Source: Malus domestica (lineage: Eukaryota > Streptophyta > Magnoliopsida > Rosales > Rosaceae). Taken from it: 64,000 nucleotides of DNA. The stretch covers positions 34,021,001 through 34,085,000 of the forward strand of contig NC_091677.1 in NCBI RefSeq assembly GCF_042453785.1, written 5' to 3'. The notes below the pieces were generated by a model that saw nothing but the letters and a program-made list of their open reading frames with translations, was not told where the DNA came from and did no database searches. Of the stretch, positions 62,943 through 64,000 are shown one piece after another; positions within the stretch are counted from its first letter, which is position 1, and every line of letters starts with the position of its first letter. A program made the position numbers and the translations under genes.

Positions 62943-64000
62943 TACCCAAGGAAGAAAATATCGGTAGTATCGGAAATATCGGTAGTCCGAAAACACGAAA
63001 ATATCGATGGAAATATCGGGATAATATCGATATCGATAAAAATTACATGGAAACCACGGAAATTGTAAGAAAAACTTGGAAATTTTATTTGAAACTTTGC
63101 AGGATGTTTATTTAGTCAATTATCTATTAGTTTATCACAAAAAATTGGAAGGAAATGCATTGCATGATGAATTTAATTGATTTAAGTTGATAATATAGCG
63201 AGCTGGCAAACATTGTGAATGTAGAAAATATGTAGTAATTAATGAAAAAAATTTAAACACACCAAAATCATTTATATATAATGAAATTAACAAATGTGGA
63301 ACAAACAATTTGAAAAGTAAGAGAAAAACTGACAATAATATATACATGTGCAATATGGAAACTTTCACACGGCATTTCTAGCGGTGCTGCAGAGATTATT
63401 GTCATGTGAGATCTGACAACACACGCACACACCACAATTTCCTTTAGCACATGACAATAATATATACATGTTTTTTCTTCCTTTAGCACTATTTCCTCTC
63501 TCGATCCTTCTCCCAGTCTCCTTGTTTCTTCTTATGCCCCCATCTCTTCTCTGCAACACACCCACACACCACACACGCACACACCACACACCACACACGC
63601 AGTCTCTCCTTCTCTCCCTCAGTCTCTCCGTCGTCCGTCCATTCTTCTCCCTCAGCCTCGATCTCGATCCTTCTCTCCCTCAGTCTCTCCGTCCGTCCAT
63701 CCTTCTCCCTCAGCCTCGATCTCGATCCTTCTCCCTCAGTCTCTCCGTCCATCCTTCTCCCTCAGCCTCTCCATCCTTCTTCTTCTCCCTCAGTCTCTCG
63801 ATCCTTCTCCGGTTCTCCCCCCCTATCAAATCCGAGCGGGTTTTAGGATCTGGAGAAAGGGATTGCTCATTTTCAGGGTCTGAGCGTGGATTGCAGAGAG
63901 AGGATTGCTCATTTTCAGGGTCTGAGCGTGGATTGCTCATTTTCAGCTGTCGTTGCGACGACGACGGAGGATCCTCGGCGATATTATGGTTAATATCGCA
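62943..64000. repeat. ATATCG-rich repeat DNA and pyrimidine-rich tandem tract, cut by window end
   Basis: From 62958 to 63045 an ATATCG motif recurs about ten times (ATATCGGTAGTATCGGAAAT and similar), and TTAATATCGCA returns at the window edge, so both may belong to one element. Between 63480 and 63830 lies a TCTCCCTCAGTCTCTCCGTC/CATCCTTCTC tandem tract with a CACACACC microsatellite near 63546-63600. At 63850-63945 GGATTGCTCATTTTCAGGGT repeats. The CT-rich tract could be a leader of a gene to the right of the window, but no coding sequence is seen. Minus-strand frames (76-87 codons, Glu/Arg-rich) are repeat translations. Confidence 0.55.

Noticed and set aside
63489..63940. Minus-strand Glu/Arg-rich frames as a protein
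   Set aside because: They are translations of the CTCCCTCAGTCTCTC tandem tract in several frames.

Overview
The window is nuclear DNA of a flowering plant. Genes are split by short AT-rich GT-AG introns, coding islands lie in AT-rich DNA full of LTR retrotransposons, CACTA elements, MITEs and tRNA-derived SINEs, and there are no operons. The protein families are general eudicot ones. The transposon repertoire (Au-type SINEs, LTR elements with repeated motifs, an antisense coiled-coil ORF inside an LTR element) recalls Rosaceae such as apple or pear. That placement is inference, not proof.

Layout. 1-6.2 kb: satellite-like tandem arrays and a coding-poor LTR retrotransposon carrying an antisense, frameshifted gene of its own. 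6.3-13.0 kb: an old Ty1/copia element on the minus strand, interrupted by two non-autonomous CACTA elements (6469-7355 and 8713-11426). 15.0-16.3 kb: an R2R3-MYB gene of the MYB2/MYB78/MYB108 type (minus). 18.4-20.4 kb: a solo LTR. 21-23 kb: two degraded TIR elements. 24.9-26.5 kb: a solo LTR with a perfect target duplication. 28.7-31.5 kb: a plastid-type polyketide-cyclase/START-like gene (plus). 32.4-34.6 kb: a PP2C phosphatase gene (minus), convergent with it. 37.6-39.1 kb: a third solo LTR. 40.8-44.6 kb: a GSK3/SHAGGY-like kinase (plus) with a 5'UTR intron and a uORF. 45-46 and 50 kb: SINE clusters. 47.7-49.5 kb: a secreted polygalacturonase (plus). 53.2-57.5 kb: an LTR fragment invaded by a Ty3/gypsy-type long LTR. 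60.5-61.3 kb: a NIMIN-type NPR1-interacting gene (plus) with TGACG elements upstream. 61.3-64.0 kb: MITE, SINE and repeat DNA.

The six confident host genes are independent loci rather than a pathway. Several belong to signalling (MYB, PP2C, GSK3-like kinase, NIMIN) and one to cell-wall remodelling (polygalacturonase). All exon joins given keep the reading frame and the family motifs.

The most unusual structure is in the long LTR at 53.8-56.1 kb. Nine consecutive hairpins (54850-55303) share an almost invariant 22-nt loop, while their 7-9 bp stems differ between units and stay paired through compensatory or G-U changes. This looks like a structure-conserved RNA or DNA element, and I do not recognise it as described.
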